Origin: REEB95 sp963762425
GTDB lineage: Bacteria; Pseudomonadota; Alphaproteobacteria; ATCC43930; CGMCC-115725
Direction: 5' to 3'
NCBI GenBank assembly: GCA_963762425.1
Contig: CAVXKY010000017.1
Span: forward strand, 1-64,000
Length of the DNA: 64,000 nucleotides
Part shown: one piece after another, positions 34,787 to 44,147 of the stretch
Numbering within the stretch: the stretch's first letter is position 1
How the letters are laid out: each line of letters starts with the position of its first letter
Program-made: the position numbers and the translations under genes
The notes under the pieces: model-generated
Databases searched by the model: none
Told to the model about the DNA's origin: nothing
Seen by the model: only the letters and a program-made list of their open reading frames with translations

Positions 34787-35731
34787 ATGCGATCCGCGTC
34801 GCCGCTGTCCCGGCGGGAGTTGTGGGTCAACCTTTTTTTGTATCCGACCCACACCCTGACGACCGCCGCGGCGCCGGTCCTGGTCGGGATCGGGCTCGCA
34901 ATCCACGATCGCGTCTTCGCGCTGCTGCCCGCTCTGGTCGGATTTCTCGCGAGCTGGCTCTTGCATGTCGGCGGCGTCTTCATCGACAATTACGAACTTC
35001 TCGTCCGGCATCCGGACAACCGCGAACACCCCGAGCTGATCGAAGCCATCGAAAAAGGCACGCTCTCGCTGCCCGTGCTCCGGGGCGCGATCGCTTTTTG
35101 CTACGGCGCGGCCGTGTTGACCGGGCCCTATCTTCTGCATGTCGGCGGTCCTTTCGTCGTGGTGTTCGCGATTCTCGGCATTGTCTCGAGCTGGTCTTAT
35201 GCGGGCGGCCCGCTCGCCTATGCCCGGCTCGGGCTCGCCGATCCGATCTTCTTCGTCATGTTCGGCATCGTCGCGGTGGTCGGAACCTATTACATCCAGG
35301 CGGCGCCGCTCTATCCGTCCCCGTCGGATTGGCTGCCCGCCGCCCCGGCGCTTCCCTTGAACGCTTTCGTGCTCGGCCTGCCCGTGGGCGCGCTGGTCGT
35401 CAATGTTCTACTGATCGACGACATGCGCGATCACGTCCACGACCGGGCGAAGGGATGGCGCACCGGCTCCGTGCGCTTCGGGATAGGCTGGACCCGCTTT
35501 GAGATCGCCGCGCTGACGGCGTTCGCCTACGTCATCCCCTTCTGGTTCTGGCTCGGCCGGGGATTCAGCCCCTGGGTCCTGCTGCCCTTGCTCACCCTGC
35601 CGCTGGCGATACGCGTCGCGCGCGTCATTGCCACGCGCGACCGGTTCGAGGATTTGTTTCCCATGACGCCGAAAGCCGCGTCGCTGGCGGTCATCTACGC
35701 CGCGCTCTTGGCGGTTGGAATCGCGCTCTGA
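34787..35731 (+). CDS. UbiA/MenA-like membrane prenyltransferase
   Basis: This is a 314-residue integral membrane prenyltransferase with about eight helices. The first acidic motif is FIDNYELLVRHPDNREH and the second LLIDDMRDHVHDRAKGWRTG, followed by SVRFG, the MenA-like ending. MenA joins a polyprenyl chain to 1,4-dihydroxy-2-naphthoate to make menaquinone. The aromatic acceptor here cannot be told, and no other men gene is in the window. Its place between respiratory cytochromes and formate dehydrogenase suggests a quinone for that chain. It converges with fdh gamma. Confidence 0.78.
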   Translation: MRSASPLSRRELWVNLFLYPTHTLTTAAAPVLVGIGLAIHDRVFALLPALVGFLASWLLHVGGVFIDNYELLVRHPDNREHPELIEAIEKGTLSLPVLRGAIAFCYGAAVLTGPYLLHVGGPFVVVFAILGIVSSWSYAGGPLAYARLGLADPIFFVMFGIVAVVGTYYIQAAPLYPSPSDWLPAAPALPLNAFVLGLPVGALVVNVLLIDDMRDHVHDRAKGWRTGSVRFGIGWTRFEIAALTAFAYVIPFWFWLGRGFSPWVLLPLLTLPLAIRVARVIATRDRFEDLFPMTPKAASLAVIYAALLAVGIAL

Positions 35732-35757
35732 CCGCCTTTACGGGATCGCGGCTTCGC

Positions 35758-36781
35758 CTAATCTCCGGAGGTTGCCGGCCGTTGGCGCGCTGCCGGGCTG
35801 GGCGATGTCCGGGAGCGCTCCTCCTCGAGCCACAGGCTGTGATGCTCCTTGGCCCAATTGACGTCGACCGTGCCTTCGCCCATGGACTCGAACGCGCCTT
35901 CCATGCCGACCGTGCCGAGATAGATGTGCGCGAGCATGGCGGCGATGAAGCACACCGCGAAGATGCTGTGCGCCACTTCGGCCCATTGCATGTTGTGAAC
36001 GTCCGTTCCATAGAACGGGAAGATCAGCAGATAGCCGCTCACCGCGATCGCGCCGCCGGCCAGACAGATGCCCCAGAACAGCATCTTCTCGCCGGCATTG
36101 AATTTGCCGGCCGGCGGATGATCGCCTTTCTTGCCGAACATGCCGCCGCCGCGCTTCAGCCATTCGATGTCGACCTTCATGGCGGGAAGGTTCTGGACCG
36201 CCCACATGAAGAACATCAGGACGAGGCCGAGCGTGAACGGGAAGCTCAGGAAGTTATGGGCGTATTTCGCCCATTCCGACAGGGTGGTATAGGCCTCGGG
36301 ACTCATCAAGGGCAGCAGCAGCACCCGGCCGAAGGTGATGTTGAGCCCGGAGAGCGCGAGGATGACGAAACAGGTGGCCATCATCCAATGCACGGACCGC
36401 TCGTAAGCGCTGAAGCGCACGATCTTGCGTCCCGAGCGCCCGCCGTCGATGCGCATCTTGCCGTGCGTCAGATAGTAGAAAACGAGCAGCGCAAAAACGC
36501 CGAGAATCACGACGCCGGCGATCCAGCGCAGCGTCACCTCATGGTAGTGTGCGCCACTCTCGTCCCTGCGGCTGCTCGATCGTGTAGGATTTGACATCGG
36601 GGATGCTGCCGAGGCCCCGGATCGTATGCAGCTGCTGCAGCAGCTGCTCCTCGCTGACCGCGCTCGCGTTCGGATCGACCGAGTTCGGCTGCTGCGCCGC
36701 CGCCGGCTGCCACGACATGGCGGCCGCGACGAGCATCAAGGCGCCAACGACGTTACGAAGTCTGGCAAGAAGCGTCGTCAT
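35758..36781 (-). CDS. Formate dehydrogenase gamma subunit, cytochrome b556 (one indel)
   Basis: This is the membrane subunit that takes electrons from the beta subunit to quinone, about 340 residues. A signal peptide and periplasmic extension (VSEEQLLQQLHTIRGLGSIP) precede four helices. Haem-ligand histidines lie in YERSVHWMMATCFVILALSG, YAHNFLSFPF and AHIYLGTVGMEGAFE. The N-terminal part and the helical part are in different frames; dropping one base near 36548 joins them as GREWRTYHEVTLRWIAG. The ATG at 36779-36781 has GGGAGG upstream. It is last in the fdh operon. Confidence 0.88.
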
Positions 36782-36854
36782 GGCAATTCCTCCCAATTCC
36801 GGCTCGTTGTCGACTTTCCGGCGGCGTCCCATCATCCGGGCCGCCGCCGAAACC

Positions 36855-37451
36855 TCACGACGTGATCGTCTCGCGATACGCGGTCTTCCAGCCCCAGGCG
36901 CCGGAGCCGTAACCGCGCTTCACCACCCGTTCCTTGTAGATCTGCGCGATGACGTCGCCGTCGCCGGCAAGCAAGGCCTTGGTCGAGCACATTTCCGCGC
37001 ATAGCGGCAGCTTGCCCTCGGCCAGGCGGTCGGCGCCGTATTTTTCGTACTGGGCCGCGGTGTTGTTCGGCTCCGGACCGCCGGCGCAGAACGTGCATTT
37101 GTCCATCTTGCCGCGCGTGCCGAAATTGCCGACCCGCGGATATTGCGGCGCGCCGAACGGGCAGGCATAGAAGCAATAGCCGCAGCCGATGCAGATGTCC
37201 TTCGAATGCAGCACGACCGCGTCGGCGGTGGTGTAGAAGGCATTGACCGGACACACCGCCTGGCACGGCGCGTCGGTGCAATGCATGCAGGCCATCGACA
37301 CCGAGCGTTCGCCCGGCTTGCCGTCGTTGAGGGTGACGACGCGCCGGCGGTTGATGCCCCACGGCACCTCGTTCTCGTTCTTGCAGGCGGTGGTGCAGGC
37401 GTTGCAGTCGATGCAGCGGTCGGCGTCGCAGAGAAATTTCATTCGAGCCAT
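36855..37451 (-). CDS. Formate dehydrogenase beta subunit, four-cluster ferredoxin
   Basis: This is a 198-residue electron-transfer subunit. Four cysteine clusters are visible: CIDCNACTTAC, CMHCTDAPCQAVCP, CIGCGYCFYACPFGAP, and the last in CTFC with CAEMCSTKAL. It begins MARMKFLCDADRC without a signal peptide, as expected because it travels with the TAT-exported alpha subunit. The soluble type ends here, without the C-terminal membrane anchor seen in E. coli FdnH; anchoring would rely on the gamma subunit. It lies 15 bases behind the alpha subunit. Confidence 0.93.
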   Translation of the reverse strand: MARMKFLCDADRCIDCNACTTACKNENEVPWGINRRRVVTLNDGKPGERSVSMACMHCTDAPCQAVCPVNAFYTTADAVVLHSKDICIGCGYCFYACPFGAPQYPRVGNFGTRGKMDKCTFCAGGPEPNNTAAQYEKYGADRLAEGKLPLCAEMCSTKALLAGDGDVIAQIYKERVVKRGYGSGAWGWKTAYRETITS

Positions 37452-37466
37452 GGCGTTCCCCTCCCC

Positions 37467-40381
37467 TTATGCCGCTGTGATCTGACAGAGGGTGGCTTTG
37501 GGTTCCTGCATCCCGGTTGCCGGATCGTAGCCGTAGGTGGTGATCGAATTGGCGCTTTCGCCGAGCACGATGGGATCGGCGCCTTGCGGATATTTCGCGC
37601 GCAAATCCTCGCCGCCGAACCAGCCGCCGAAGTGGAACGGCATCCAGGCGACGCCCTTGCCGACGCGTTCGGTCACGAGCGCCTTCATCTTGGCCTTGGA
37701 GCCGTTCTCGGCGCCCGTCACCCAGACCCAGCCGCCGCTCTTGATGCCGCGGTCGCTCGCATCCGCCGGACTGATCTCGATGTACATGTCCTGCCGCAGC
37801 TCGGCGAGCCACTTGTTGGAGCGGGTCTCTTCGCCGCCGCCCTCGTATTCGACCAGCCGGCCCGAGCTCAGGATCAGCGGGAACTGCTTGGCGATCCCCT
37901 TGTCCACCGCCGCCTTCTGCATCGTGAAGCCGATATTGGGCAGCCGGAACTGCTTGGCGTCGGGCAGGGTCGGATATTTCGCGACGAGGTCGGCCCGCGC
38001 GGTGTAGATCGGCTCGCGATGCTGCGGGATCGGATCCGGCAGGCCGAAGGCGTTCATGCGCGCCTTCGCGTTGCCGTAGGGCACGCAGCCGTGCTTCAGC
38101 GCGACGCGCTGGATGCCGCCGGACAGATCCAACGACCACGACACCCCGTCGATCTTGTCGGGCGTGCCCGCGACCTTTTCGATGACCGCCATCTCATCGC
38201 GGGTGAGATCCTTCTCCCAGCCGAGCTTCTTCAGCACGGCCATGGTGAACTCGGGATAGCCGTCCTTGATCTCGGAGCCGAGCGAGTAGGAGCCCTCGGC
38301 CAGCAAATTCACGCCGTCTTTCTCGACGCCGAAACGGGCGCGGAAGGTGCCGCCGCCGTCCATGACGTTGAGATTCGTGTTGTAGAGCAGCGGCGTGCCG
38401 GGGTGCTTGACCGCCGGCGAGCCCCAGCACGGCCACGGCAGGCCGTAATAATCGCCCTTGGCCGGGCCGCTCATTCGCGCGCAAGGTCACCAGGTCGAAG
38501 TCCTTCTGGTTGGCCATGTGGGTCTTGAGGCGTTCCGGCGACTGGCCGCAATAGCCGGTCGACCAGCTGGCGCGGTTCATCTCGCGCAGCACGTCCTCGG
38601 GGAGCGGGGTGCCGTCGGCGACCTTGATGTTCTTGAACATCTTGTCGGCGAAGCCGAGCTTCTTGGTCAGCAGATACATGATCTCGAGGTCGTTTTTCGA
38701 CTCGAAGATCGGCTTGACGATCTGCTCGCCCCATTGCAGCGAGCGGTTCGACGCGACGCGCGAGCCCGATGCCTCGAACTGGGTGCAGGCCGGCAGCAGA
38801 TACGTGCCGTCCTTGCGCCCGGCGTCCACCGCCAGCGACGCCCAGGTGGTCGGATGCGGATCGACCACCACCAGCAGATCGAGCTTCACCAGCCCCTTCC
38901 TCGATTCCGGAATGCGCGTGATGCTGTTGCTGGCGTGGCCTTGCACGAACATCGCCCGCACATTGTCCTTCTGGCCGACCTGGTCTTTCGGCAACAGCAC
39001 CGCGTCGAACCAGCGGGTCAGCGGGATGCCGGGTGCCGTCATGGCTTGCGGGGAGTCGAACTGCGCCACCAGGTCGTCGTAATCGATCTCCCAGACGCGG
39101 CCGAAATGCCGCCACGCGCCTTCGGCCAGGCCGTAATAGAACGGCAAAGTCACGATATCGAGCCCGACATCGGTCGCGCCTTGCACGTTGTCATGGCCGC
39201 GGAAGATGTTGGCGCCGGTGCCGGGCTTGCCGACATTGCCGGTGAGCAGCAGCGCGATGCAGCTCGCCCGCACATTGGCGGTGCCGACGGTGTGCTGCGT
39301 CTGCCCCATGCACCAGATCAGCGTCGCCGGCTTCTGCGTCGCGAACATCTGCGCGACGCGCTTCAACTGTTCGCCGGGAACGCCGGAGACGCGCTCGACC
39401 TCGTCGGGCGTCCACTTCGCGATCTCCTTGCTCACGTCGTCGAAACCGTAGACGCGCTGTGCGATGAACTCCTTGTCCTCCCAGCCGTTCTGGAGGATGT
39501 GCCACATCATGCCGTAGAGCACCGGAATGTCGGTGCCCGGCCGCAGCCGCACGTATTCGGTGGCGTGCGCGGCCGTGCGCGTCATGCGCGGATCGACGAC
39601 GATGACGTTCGCCTTGTTGAGTTCGGCGCCTTCCAGCAGGTGCTGCAGCGACACCGGATGGGCTTCGGCCGGATTGCCGCCCCAGATGATTTGGGTTTTC
39701 GCATTCCGGATGTCGTTGAAGCTGTTGGTCATCGCGCCATAGCCCCAGGTATTGGCGACCCCGGTGACCGTGGTCGAATGGCAGATGCGCGCCTGGTGAT
39801 CGGTGTTGTTGGTCCCCCACAACGCGCCCATCTTGCGGAACATGTAGGCGCCTTCGTTGGTCATCTTCGCCGAACCCAGCCAGTAGACGGAATCCGGGCC
39901 CGATTGCCCGCGGATTTCCATCAGCTTGTCGCCGATCTCGTTGATCGCCTGATCCCAGTTGATCCGGGTCCATTGGCCGCCGACCAGCTTCATCGGATAT
40001 TTGAGCCGCCGCTCGCCGGAGACCAGTTCGCGCACCGCCGCGCCCTTGGCGCAATGCGAGCCGCGATTGATCGGGCTGTCCCAGCTCGGCTCCTGGCCGA
40101 TCCACACGCCGTTGGCGACCTCGGCGATCACCGTGCAGCCGACCGCGCAATGGGTGCAGATGCTCTTGCGCATCGCCACCGCCGCGCCGGTGGCGGGCGG
40201 CGGACCGGCTTCGGCCTTGCGCATGGTGGCGAGCGGAAGCGCGCCCAGCGCCGCGAGACCGCCGGCGGCAAGCCCCGAGCGGCGCAGGAAGGCGCGGCGG
40301 CCGAGGCCGCTTTCCGATTGGCCGGCGAAAGCGGCGAGATTGCCGCGCCGCGCTCTGACGTTCCGTTCGCTTGATCAGCAC
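37467..40381 (-). CDS. Formate dehydrogenase alpha subunit, Cys-type molybdo/tungsto-enzyme, TAT exported (two indels)
   Basis: This is the catalytic subunit oxidising formate to CO2 at a bis-MGD Mo or W centre, about 971 residues. The N-terminus has a TAT signal (GRRAFLRRSGLAAGG). One [4Fe-4S] site follows (CTHCAVGC and, 30 residues later, CAKG). The metal ligand is Cys, not selenocysteine: HQARICHSTTVTG. The C-terminal domain (GGWVWVTGAENGSKAKM) holds the MGD cap. Indels near 40345 and 38470 break the frame; both sides align with the family. GTG start at 40379-40381. With an importer for W/Mo nearby, the metal may be either. Confidence 0.92.
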
Positions 40382-40392
40382 GGGCGCCTCCC

Positions 40393-40593
40393 TCAGCTCG
40401 GATAACGGTTGACGCGGTAATAGGTCTTGACTTCGTCGGATTCCCGGTACTGAGCCTTGCGTTTTTCGTCGTTGCTCACGCTGTCCGCCACCGCCTCGGA
40501 GGCGAGCGGGCTCGCCACGGTGGCCGCGGCGCCGGCGCCGAGCGCGCCGAGGAATTGACGACGTCCCAAGCCCGTCTTGCGTTCCGCTTTCAT
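40393..40593 (-). CDS. Formate dehydrogenase region TAT-target small protein, 66 aa
   Basis: This is a short TAT-signal protein: GLGRRQFLGALGAGAAATVA, then SNDEKRKAQYRESDEVKTYY and RVNRYPS. It matches the family of small TAT proteins that occur directly ahead of formate dehydrogenase alpha genes. The role is unknown; a small extra subunit or an export helper is possible. It lies 11 bases ahead of the alpha start in the same operon. Frame and length fit exactly (ATG at 40591-40593). Confidence 0.85.
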   Translation of the reverse strand: MKAERKTGLGRRQFLGALGAGAAATVASPLASEAVADSVSNDEKRKAQYRESDEVKTYYRVNRYPS

Positions 40594-40625
40594 GACACCG
40601 CCCTCCCTTGTCCTAGCGCGCCCGC

Positions 40626-41397
40626 TCACTCGGGCAACGCGAATGCTTCCGTTTCGATCTCGATGAACAGACGCCCGATCGTCCCGACGCGACGATAGAA
40701 ATCGGCGGCATTGGCCGCCGCCAGATCGGCGAAGAAGCGCCCGATCCACGGCGCGAGATGCTTGTCGAAGATTTGCCGCTGCGCCTCGGCCGGCGCCGGA
40801 AACTCGCCGCCGGCGAGGCCGGCCATGATCTCGCACAGAATCGCGGCATGGTCCTCGGGTTCGTATTGCCGCTCGGCGCGTTCGATGCCGAGCGCGGCCA
40901 GATCCTCGCGCAAACGCGCCAACGGGCGCTCGTTGAGGAAGCCGGTCAGGTAATAGGAGCCGTAGGGCAGCAGCTCGCCGCGCCCGATGCCGATGAACAG
41001 ATCGAAAAATTCGCGCCCGACCTTCTCGGGGTCGGCGGCGTCGGCGGCCTGGGCGAGATCGGCATGCGCCAGGCCGAGCGGCGTCGCATCGCCGCGCAGC
41101 TTGGCGATGCGCTTGAGCAGCGCCGCATTGGGAGCGCGCCGCAGCAACGAAGCGAGCAGCGCGTATTCCTGCGCGCGCGCGGCGTCGACATCGTCGAACG
41201 CGCCGCGCTGTCTCGCCGTAAAGGTCCGGCCGCAATTTCGAGCGCGCGACCCCGGTCGCCGCTTCCACCGACAGCACGCGTTCGGCGGGAACCTGCGACC
41301 AGTTGGAAACCGACGGCTGGGAAATCCCAATCCGGCGCGCAAGCTCGGTGACGCCGCCGGCGGCGCGGATCGCCTCTTGAAGTCCCTGGTCGCTCAT
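40626..41397 (-). CDS. YdaS-type HTH fused to TorD-like chaperone (one indel)
   Basis: The first 65 residues are a YdaS/Cro-like HTH: GLQEAIRAAGGVTELARRIG, ISQPSVSNWSQVPAERVLSV and EAATGVARSKLRPDLYGE. The rest (about 190 residues) is an all-helical TorD/DmsD domain: ARAQEYALLASLLRRAP, EFFDLFIGIGRGELLPYGSY, YLTGFLNERPLARLREDLAA and EPEDHAAILCEIM. TorD proteins guard the TAT signal and cofactor loading of molybdoenzymes. The two parts are in different frames joined near 41200, and no start codon exists just ahead of the TorD part, so a fusion is the best reading. It may link maturation to gene control. Confidence 0.7.
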
Positions 41398-41502
41398 TGC
41401 CGGCCGATCATGGAAAGCGCATGCCCCCGTTCAGACCGCAAGGGAAGGCTAATGCCGCGATCAATTGCGGGGTCAATAGCTTCAGGCTATGGCGAGCGGA
41501 AA

Positions 41503-42090
41503 TTATTGGGGAAGCGCGCCGCCGTGACCGCGCCGCGGCAAGGGTGGGCAAGCTTCGCGCTCGTCCAATTCATGTTGCGTTGCAGTATCGATTTTATCCA
41601 CAGGCGCCTGATCGCTCGTACCGCCCTCGGCAATCTGGACTGGTGGCGGTTGCTCTGGGGTGGGATTTGACGAGGTGGCGGCCGGCGCCGGCTTCTCGGC
41701 TTGCGGTTCGCCCGTCACCTGCGCCAGCAGCCGGCGAACCTCGTCCGCGCTGATCGGACCGAATCCCGGCACGCCGCCGGCGGCGTTGAAGTCCCACGAA
41801 TTCTCGGACAGGCCGATGAAGTCGCGAATCGCGGGATCGGCCGACCAGGCGCGGCGCAGCGCCGCCCGCGTCAAAGCAGCGGGCACGCCAGGGGCAAGAA
41901 AAGCGCTGATGTCGGATCCGGCGCCGATCGAATCGATCGGCGGCAGGCTCGCGGGATCGAACAGCGCTTCCTCCGGCGGCGCGGCCACAGCCGGGGGCTC
42001 GGATGCGGCGCCGCCCGGGGCATCCTTCGGCTTCGCCGCGCCGCGCTTGCGGCGGGCCCAGCGCGCGAGAAAGCCGTCGTCACCGCTCAT
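41503..42090 (-). CDS. DUF3306 family protein
   Basis: This is a 195-residue soluble protein starting GDDGFLARWARRKRGA, the conserved entry of DUF3306. A Pro/Ala-rich linker leads to LFDPASLPPIDSIGAGSDIS, AFLAPGVPAALTRAALRRAW and PAIRDFIGLSENSWDFNA. The family is found almost only beside formate dehydrogenase genes and usually next to DUF3305; its function is unknown. The C-terminal 60 residues are low complexity. It overlaps the DUF3305 gene by 11 bases. Confidence 0.82.
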   Translation of the reverse strand: MSGDDGFLARWARRKRGAAKPKDAPGGAASEPPAVAAPPEEALFDPASLPPIDSIGAGSDISAFLAPGVPAALTRAALRRAWSADPAIRDFIGLSENSWDFNAAGGVPGFGPISADEVRRLLAQVTGEPQAEKPAPAATSSNPTPEQPPPVQIAEGGTSDQAPVDKIDTATQHELDEREACPPLPRRGHGGALPQ

Positions 42091-42601
42091 CGTTGCCTCG
42101 GGTCTCCGGTGCGTGCCGCGCCAAGGCCTCGGGGTCGGCCTGGTCGCGCTGGCGCTTTTCGAACACACGCTCGACATGGTGCTGGGCGACGAAAGCCGCA
42201 ATGACGTCGCGCAATTGCTCGGGCATCGCCACCGCCTCGACGATGCCCGAACCCGGTTCGGTGCGGCCCTCGCCTTCCGCGGGATCCGCGGTCACCGCGG
42301 CGATTTCATAGGGCGGCTCGCCCCCGGTCGGATTCAGCGCCACCCAGAGCGAGGGCGCCGCCGACGCCAGATTGTGGCGGTAATTGTCGGTTTCCGTGCG
42401 ATAGAGCTCGATCTCGGCCGCGCCGGCGTAGAACGTCGCCGTCTCTCCCGCGCTCGCGAGCGGCGTCCACGGCGCCGCGTCGGGCACGCCCTCGAGCACC
42501 GCAACCGGCCGCCAGATGAAATCGGCCCAGGGCGAGATCGCCTTGCGGCGCTCGACCACCACGCCGACGGGAATGCGCAAAAGCGGCGCGGCCTGGCTCA
42601 T
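42080..42601 (-). CDS. DUF3305 family protein
   Basis: This is a 173-residue soluble protein with the family start RIPVGVVVERRKAISPWADF followed by WRPVAVLEGVPDAAPW. A middle region has FYAGAAEIELYRTETDNYRH and PSLWVALNP. It co-occurs with DUF3306 in formate dehydrogenase operons. No activity is known; a role in assembly or insertion of the enzyme is inferred only from context. It is coupled to its upstream neighbour by an ATGA overlap. Confidence 0.82.
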   Translation of the reverse strand: MSQAAPLLRIPVGVVVERRKAISPWADFIWRPVAVLEGVPDAAPWTPLASAGETATFYAGAAEIELYRTETDNYRHNLASAAPSLWVALNPTGGEPPYEIAAVTADPAEGEGRTEPGSGIVEAVAMPEQLRDVIAAFVAQHHVERVFEKRQRDQADPEALARHAPETRGNDER

Positions 42602-43605
42602 GACAGCGCCGCCAGATGCCGGGCCGGCAAGCCGGTCAGGAGATTCTGCGGCTTCATCCGCAGCACCTTGTCCTCATTCATCGCCAGGATGAGGTAGACT
42701 GGCTCGCCGCCGGCCGGAAGCGCGGACATGGGCGCGCCGCCGAAGGTCAGGCGGAACAGCGCCGCCACGCGGCTGCGCGCGTGTTCGTCGAGCTCCTCGC
42801 CCCGCCACAACGCATCGCCGATGCGCGTGCCTTCGGCGTCGAGCCCGACATACCAGCTCAGCTTCACGTCGCGCATTTCACGCAACGGCTCGACCCGGGC
42901 ATCGATGGACAACATGTGCTTCATCCACCGCTCCAGCGCCGTGCCGAGCGCCGCGACGCCGCGCCGGCCGGCGCTGAGGTCGAGCGCCATGTCGAAACGG
43001 TCGCTGCGCTCCCAATAGTCCGGCGCGTTGCCGTCGGTGAGGACGTCGATCTCGGCGCCTTTCGGGAGTCCCAGCATGGACACCAGGGGCGACAGGGGTG
43101 CGGCGCCGGTGCCTGCGATTTTCTCGTCGTCGGCGGCGAGCAACGCGCCGTCATGCGCCGTCAAACGCTGGGGACGGAAGAAAAGCTCGGAGGCCCGCGC
43201 CACGAACGGATCGTCGCAGCCGTCGAGCGCGTTGCGCATGATCACGTGAACCAGCTGGCTGAGAAAAAGCGGCGGCGTCGTGCCGGCGCCGCGGCGCACC
43301 AGATCGAGATAGGCCGCCTCCAGCGTCTTGTGCGCCAGCAAATGGTCGCGGAACGCGATCATCAGCGTCCAATTCTCGCGGGCGTCGGAATCGGCGATGG
43401 AAGCGATCTCCGCCGCGGCGACAGGGCGGCGCGGATCGGCGAATAATGCCGCGTGCAGCCTACGTTCGGCGGCGCAAGCCTCGGGCGGCGGGATCAGCTC
43501 CGGCCGGGCGAGATAGACTTTCAGGAATTCGTCGGTGACCAGCAGGAAGCCGCCGGCATCGCGGTCGGTCAGATGATGGCCGCAGGAGAGCCAGAAATCG
43601 TTCAT
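42598..43605 (-). CDS. DUF6352-like formate-dehydrogenase-associated protein
   Basis: This is a 335-residue soluble protein beginning DFWLSCGHHLTDRDAGGFLL followed by VTDEFLKVYLARPEL. The Cys-His-His near the N-terminus could bind a metal. Later segments are HVIMRNALDGCDDPFVARA, DYWERSDRFDMALDL and GEPVYLILAMNEDKVLRMKP. I know it as a conserved neighbour of DUF3305/DUF3306 in alphaproteobacterial formate dehydrogenase clusters (DUF6352). Function unknown. It overlaps the genes on either side by four bases, so all are made from one transcript. Confidence 0.75.
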   Translation of the reverse strand: MNDFWLSCGHHLTDRDAGGFLLVTDEFLKVYLARPELIPPPEACAAERRLHAALFADPRRPVAAAEIASIADSDARENWTLMIAFRDHLLAHKTLEAAYLDLVRRGAGTTPPLFLSQLVHVIMRNALDGCDDPFVARASELFFRPQRLTAHDGALLAADDEKIAGTGAAPLSPLVSMLGLPKGAEIDVLTDGNAPDYWERSDRFDMALDLSAGRRGVAALGTALERWMKHMLSIDARVEPLREMRDVKLSWYVGLDAEGTRIGDALWRGEELDEHARSRVAALFRLTFGGAPMSALPAGGEPVYLILAMNEDKVLRMKPQNLLTGLPARHLAALS

Positions 43606-44147
43606 CGGCCTTCGCCCCGCGCCAGGTTCGTCAGATCGACCGCCTCATCCGGTCCGCCGTCCGCCACTTCGCCGTCGGCATCGAGGAAGGAGAACGCCCG
43701 CATCTTCCCGGCTCCGGCGCGGATATGCAGGCTGCGAAAGGCTTCGCGGATCGAGCCGTTTTCATCCGAACGGTGAACCGCGATCAAGGTGTCGGGCGGG
43801 TGATCGCAGAGCGAGGCGGCGAAATCGATTTCCTCCTCCGCCGCCCTGATGGCGGAGGCCCAATCGGGCGCGCCGAAGCGGTCGAGCAGGCATCGCGCCG
43901 TCAGATCGATCGCCGCGCCGCGATCCTCGGGCTTCGCTTCCACCACCTGCGCCAGCGTCGACCAGCCCAACGACGGCAGGCCGAGAAAGCCGCCGCGGAA
44001 GGCCGCGAGTTCCTTGCCCGCGAGCGCCGCCAGATCGGCATCGGCGAACACGAAGGCGCCGGAAATCGCCCACTCGCCGGGCGATGCCGCCGCGGGAAAA
44101 ATGAAGGTGTCCGACGGATCGAGACGGATGGTGCGCAGCAGCTTCAC
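43602..44147 (-). CDS. DUF6505-like formate-dehydrogenase-associated protein
   Basis: This is a 181-residue soluble protein starting VKLLRTIRLDPSDTFIFPAA (GTG start), with GEWAISGAFVFADADLAALA, AFRGGFLGLPSLGWSTLAQV and EEEIDFAASLCDHPPDTLIA. It matches the small conserved neighbour family DUF6505 as I remember it. No activity known. The GTG overlaps the stop of the ligase-like gene upstream (GTGA), and its own stop overlaps the next start. Confidence 0.72.
   Translation of the reverse strand: MKLLRTIRLDPSDTFIFPAAASPGEWAISGAFVFADADLAALAGKELAAFRGGFLGLPSLGWSTLAQVVEAKPEDRGAAIDLTARCLLDRFGAPDWASAIRAAEEEIDFAASLCDHPPDTLIAVHRSDENGSIREAFRSLHIRAGAGKMRAFSFLDADGEVADGGPDEAVDLTNLARGEGR

Noticed and set aside
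39750..39830. Selenocysteine codon in formate dehydrogenase alpha
   Set aside because: The position reads Cys (QARICHST), with no TGA and no need for a SECIS element.
40393..41397. Single frame joining the HTH domain to the TAT small protein
   Set aside because: Chance continuation of one frame; the TorD domain lies between them in the alternative frame and the TAT protein has its own ATG.
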